NCBI RefSeq assembly: GCF_040219335.1
Contig: NZ_JAVJSQ010000015.1
Location: forward strand, 393,693-457,692
Reading direction: 5' to 3'
Origin: Gimesia sp.
Lineage (GTDB): Bacteria; Planctomycetota; Planctomycetia; Planctomycetales; Planctomycetaceae
DNA: 64,000 nt
The notes below the pieces were generated by a model that made no database searches, was not told the origin of the DNA, and worked only from the letters and a program-made list of their open reading frames with translations. Of the stretch, positions 63,875-64,000 are shown in pieces (the stretch's first letter is position 1; every line of letters starts with the position of its first letter). Position numbers and translations under genes: made by a program.

Positions 63875-64000
63875 TTACAAATAGTTTCCCACCAGAGCAA
63901 ATTGTTGCCATTGCTTCCTGGTTTTCCTGAGTTCTCTCCAGGTGCGGGGGCGTTCGATCTGCTGTTGTTTCTGTGTGCGGTGGCCGGTATACGTCCAGCG
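63875..64000 (-). CDS. C-terminal end of a gene running off the window
   Basis: An open minus-strand frame of 41 codons ends at TAA (63877-63875). The translation starts RWTYTGHRTQKQQQIERPRT in the window and is strongly basic, ending GNYL. I do not recognise the family. It is open to the window edge and has normal codon use, but 41 codons are little evidence. Confidence 0.4.
   Translation of the reverse strand, partial: RWTYTGHRTQKQQQIERPRTWRELRKTRKQWQQFALVGNYL

Overview
The window reads as chromosomal DNA of a planctomycete, most likely Gimesia or a close relative. The clues are a secreted PVC-type dehydrogenase with CxxCH haem motif and DUF1080 domain, many family-level Planctomycetes signatures (Gfo/Idh oxidoreductases with sugar isomerases, the HGSNAT-like membrane acyltransferase, fused ResB-CcsA), long intergenic spacers, moderate GC and an mreBCD/PBP2 operon. 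Genus assignment is inference. I saw no tRNA, rRNA, CRISPR array, phage or transposase.

Layout. 1-4.8 kb: cold-shock protein with a hairpin leader, FAH-family hydrolase, purM, and a soluble PAS protein followed by a soluble chemotaxis transducer (a split Aer-like pair). 4.9-6.6 kb: two membrane proteins. 6.7-15.4 kb: a sugar locus with a XylR-type AraC regulator, a Gfo/Idh oxidoreductase, a 1741-residue secreted multidomain protein ending in DUF1080, and a sugar isomerase/epimerase; it fits oxidative (3-keto) glycoside breakdown. 15.5-22.6 kb: TPR/glycosyltransferase protein, PilZ-like protein, SirB1-like protein, tyrS, a second Gfo/Idh protein and a CPBP protease. 22.8-27.7 kb: mreB-mreC-mreD-mrdA. 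27.7-29.4 kb: alkaline phosphatase.

29.6-35.6 kb holds the most intriguing system: the uncharacterised STM4011-STM4015 cassette in two divergent units. One is HAD hydrolase, STM4013 hydrolase, STM4012 radical SAM and STM4011 radical SAM, all with overlapping start/stop codons. The other is STM4015 (LRR-like) and STM4014 (ATP-grasp). glnA follows behind a good sigma-54 type promoter. 37.2-46.3 kb carries three tandem paralogues with an N-terminal inverse-autotransporter (intimin-like) barrel and beta-helix passengers of increasing length. 46.7-51.4 kb has a 1204-residue ResB-CcsA cytochrome c biogenesis fusion and an internally duplicated lipoprotein.

52.5-64 kb: a thioredoxin-trypsin fusion, an isochorismatase-ThuA fusion, a radical SAM/SPASM protein, pyrF overlapping an AlkA-like glycosylase gene, a YhdH/AcuI-type oxidoreductase, an HpcH/HpaI aldolase, a cupin and an enolase-superfamily enzyme. 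The last gene is flanked by two ~270-bp copies of an intergenic repeat whose terminal hairpin shows compensatory base changes; a partial copy lies near 56.6 kb. The window ends inside a minus-strand reading frame.
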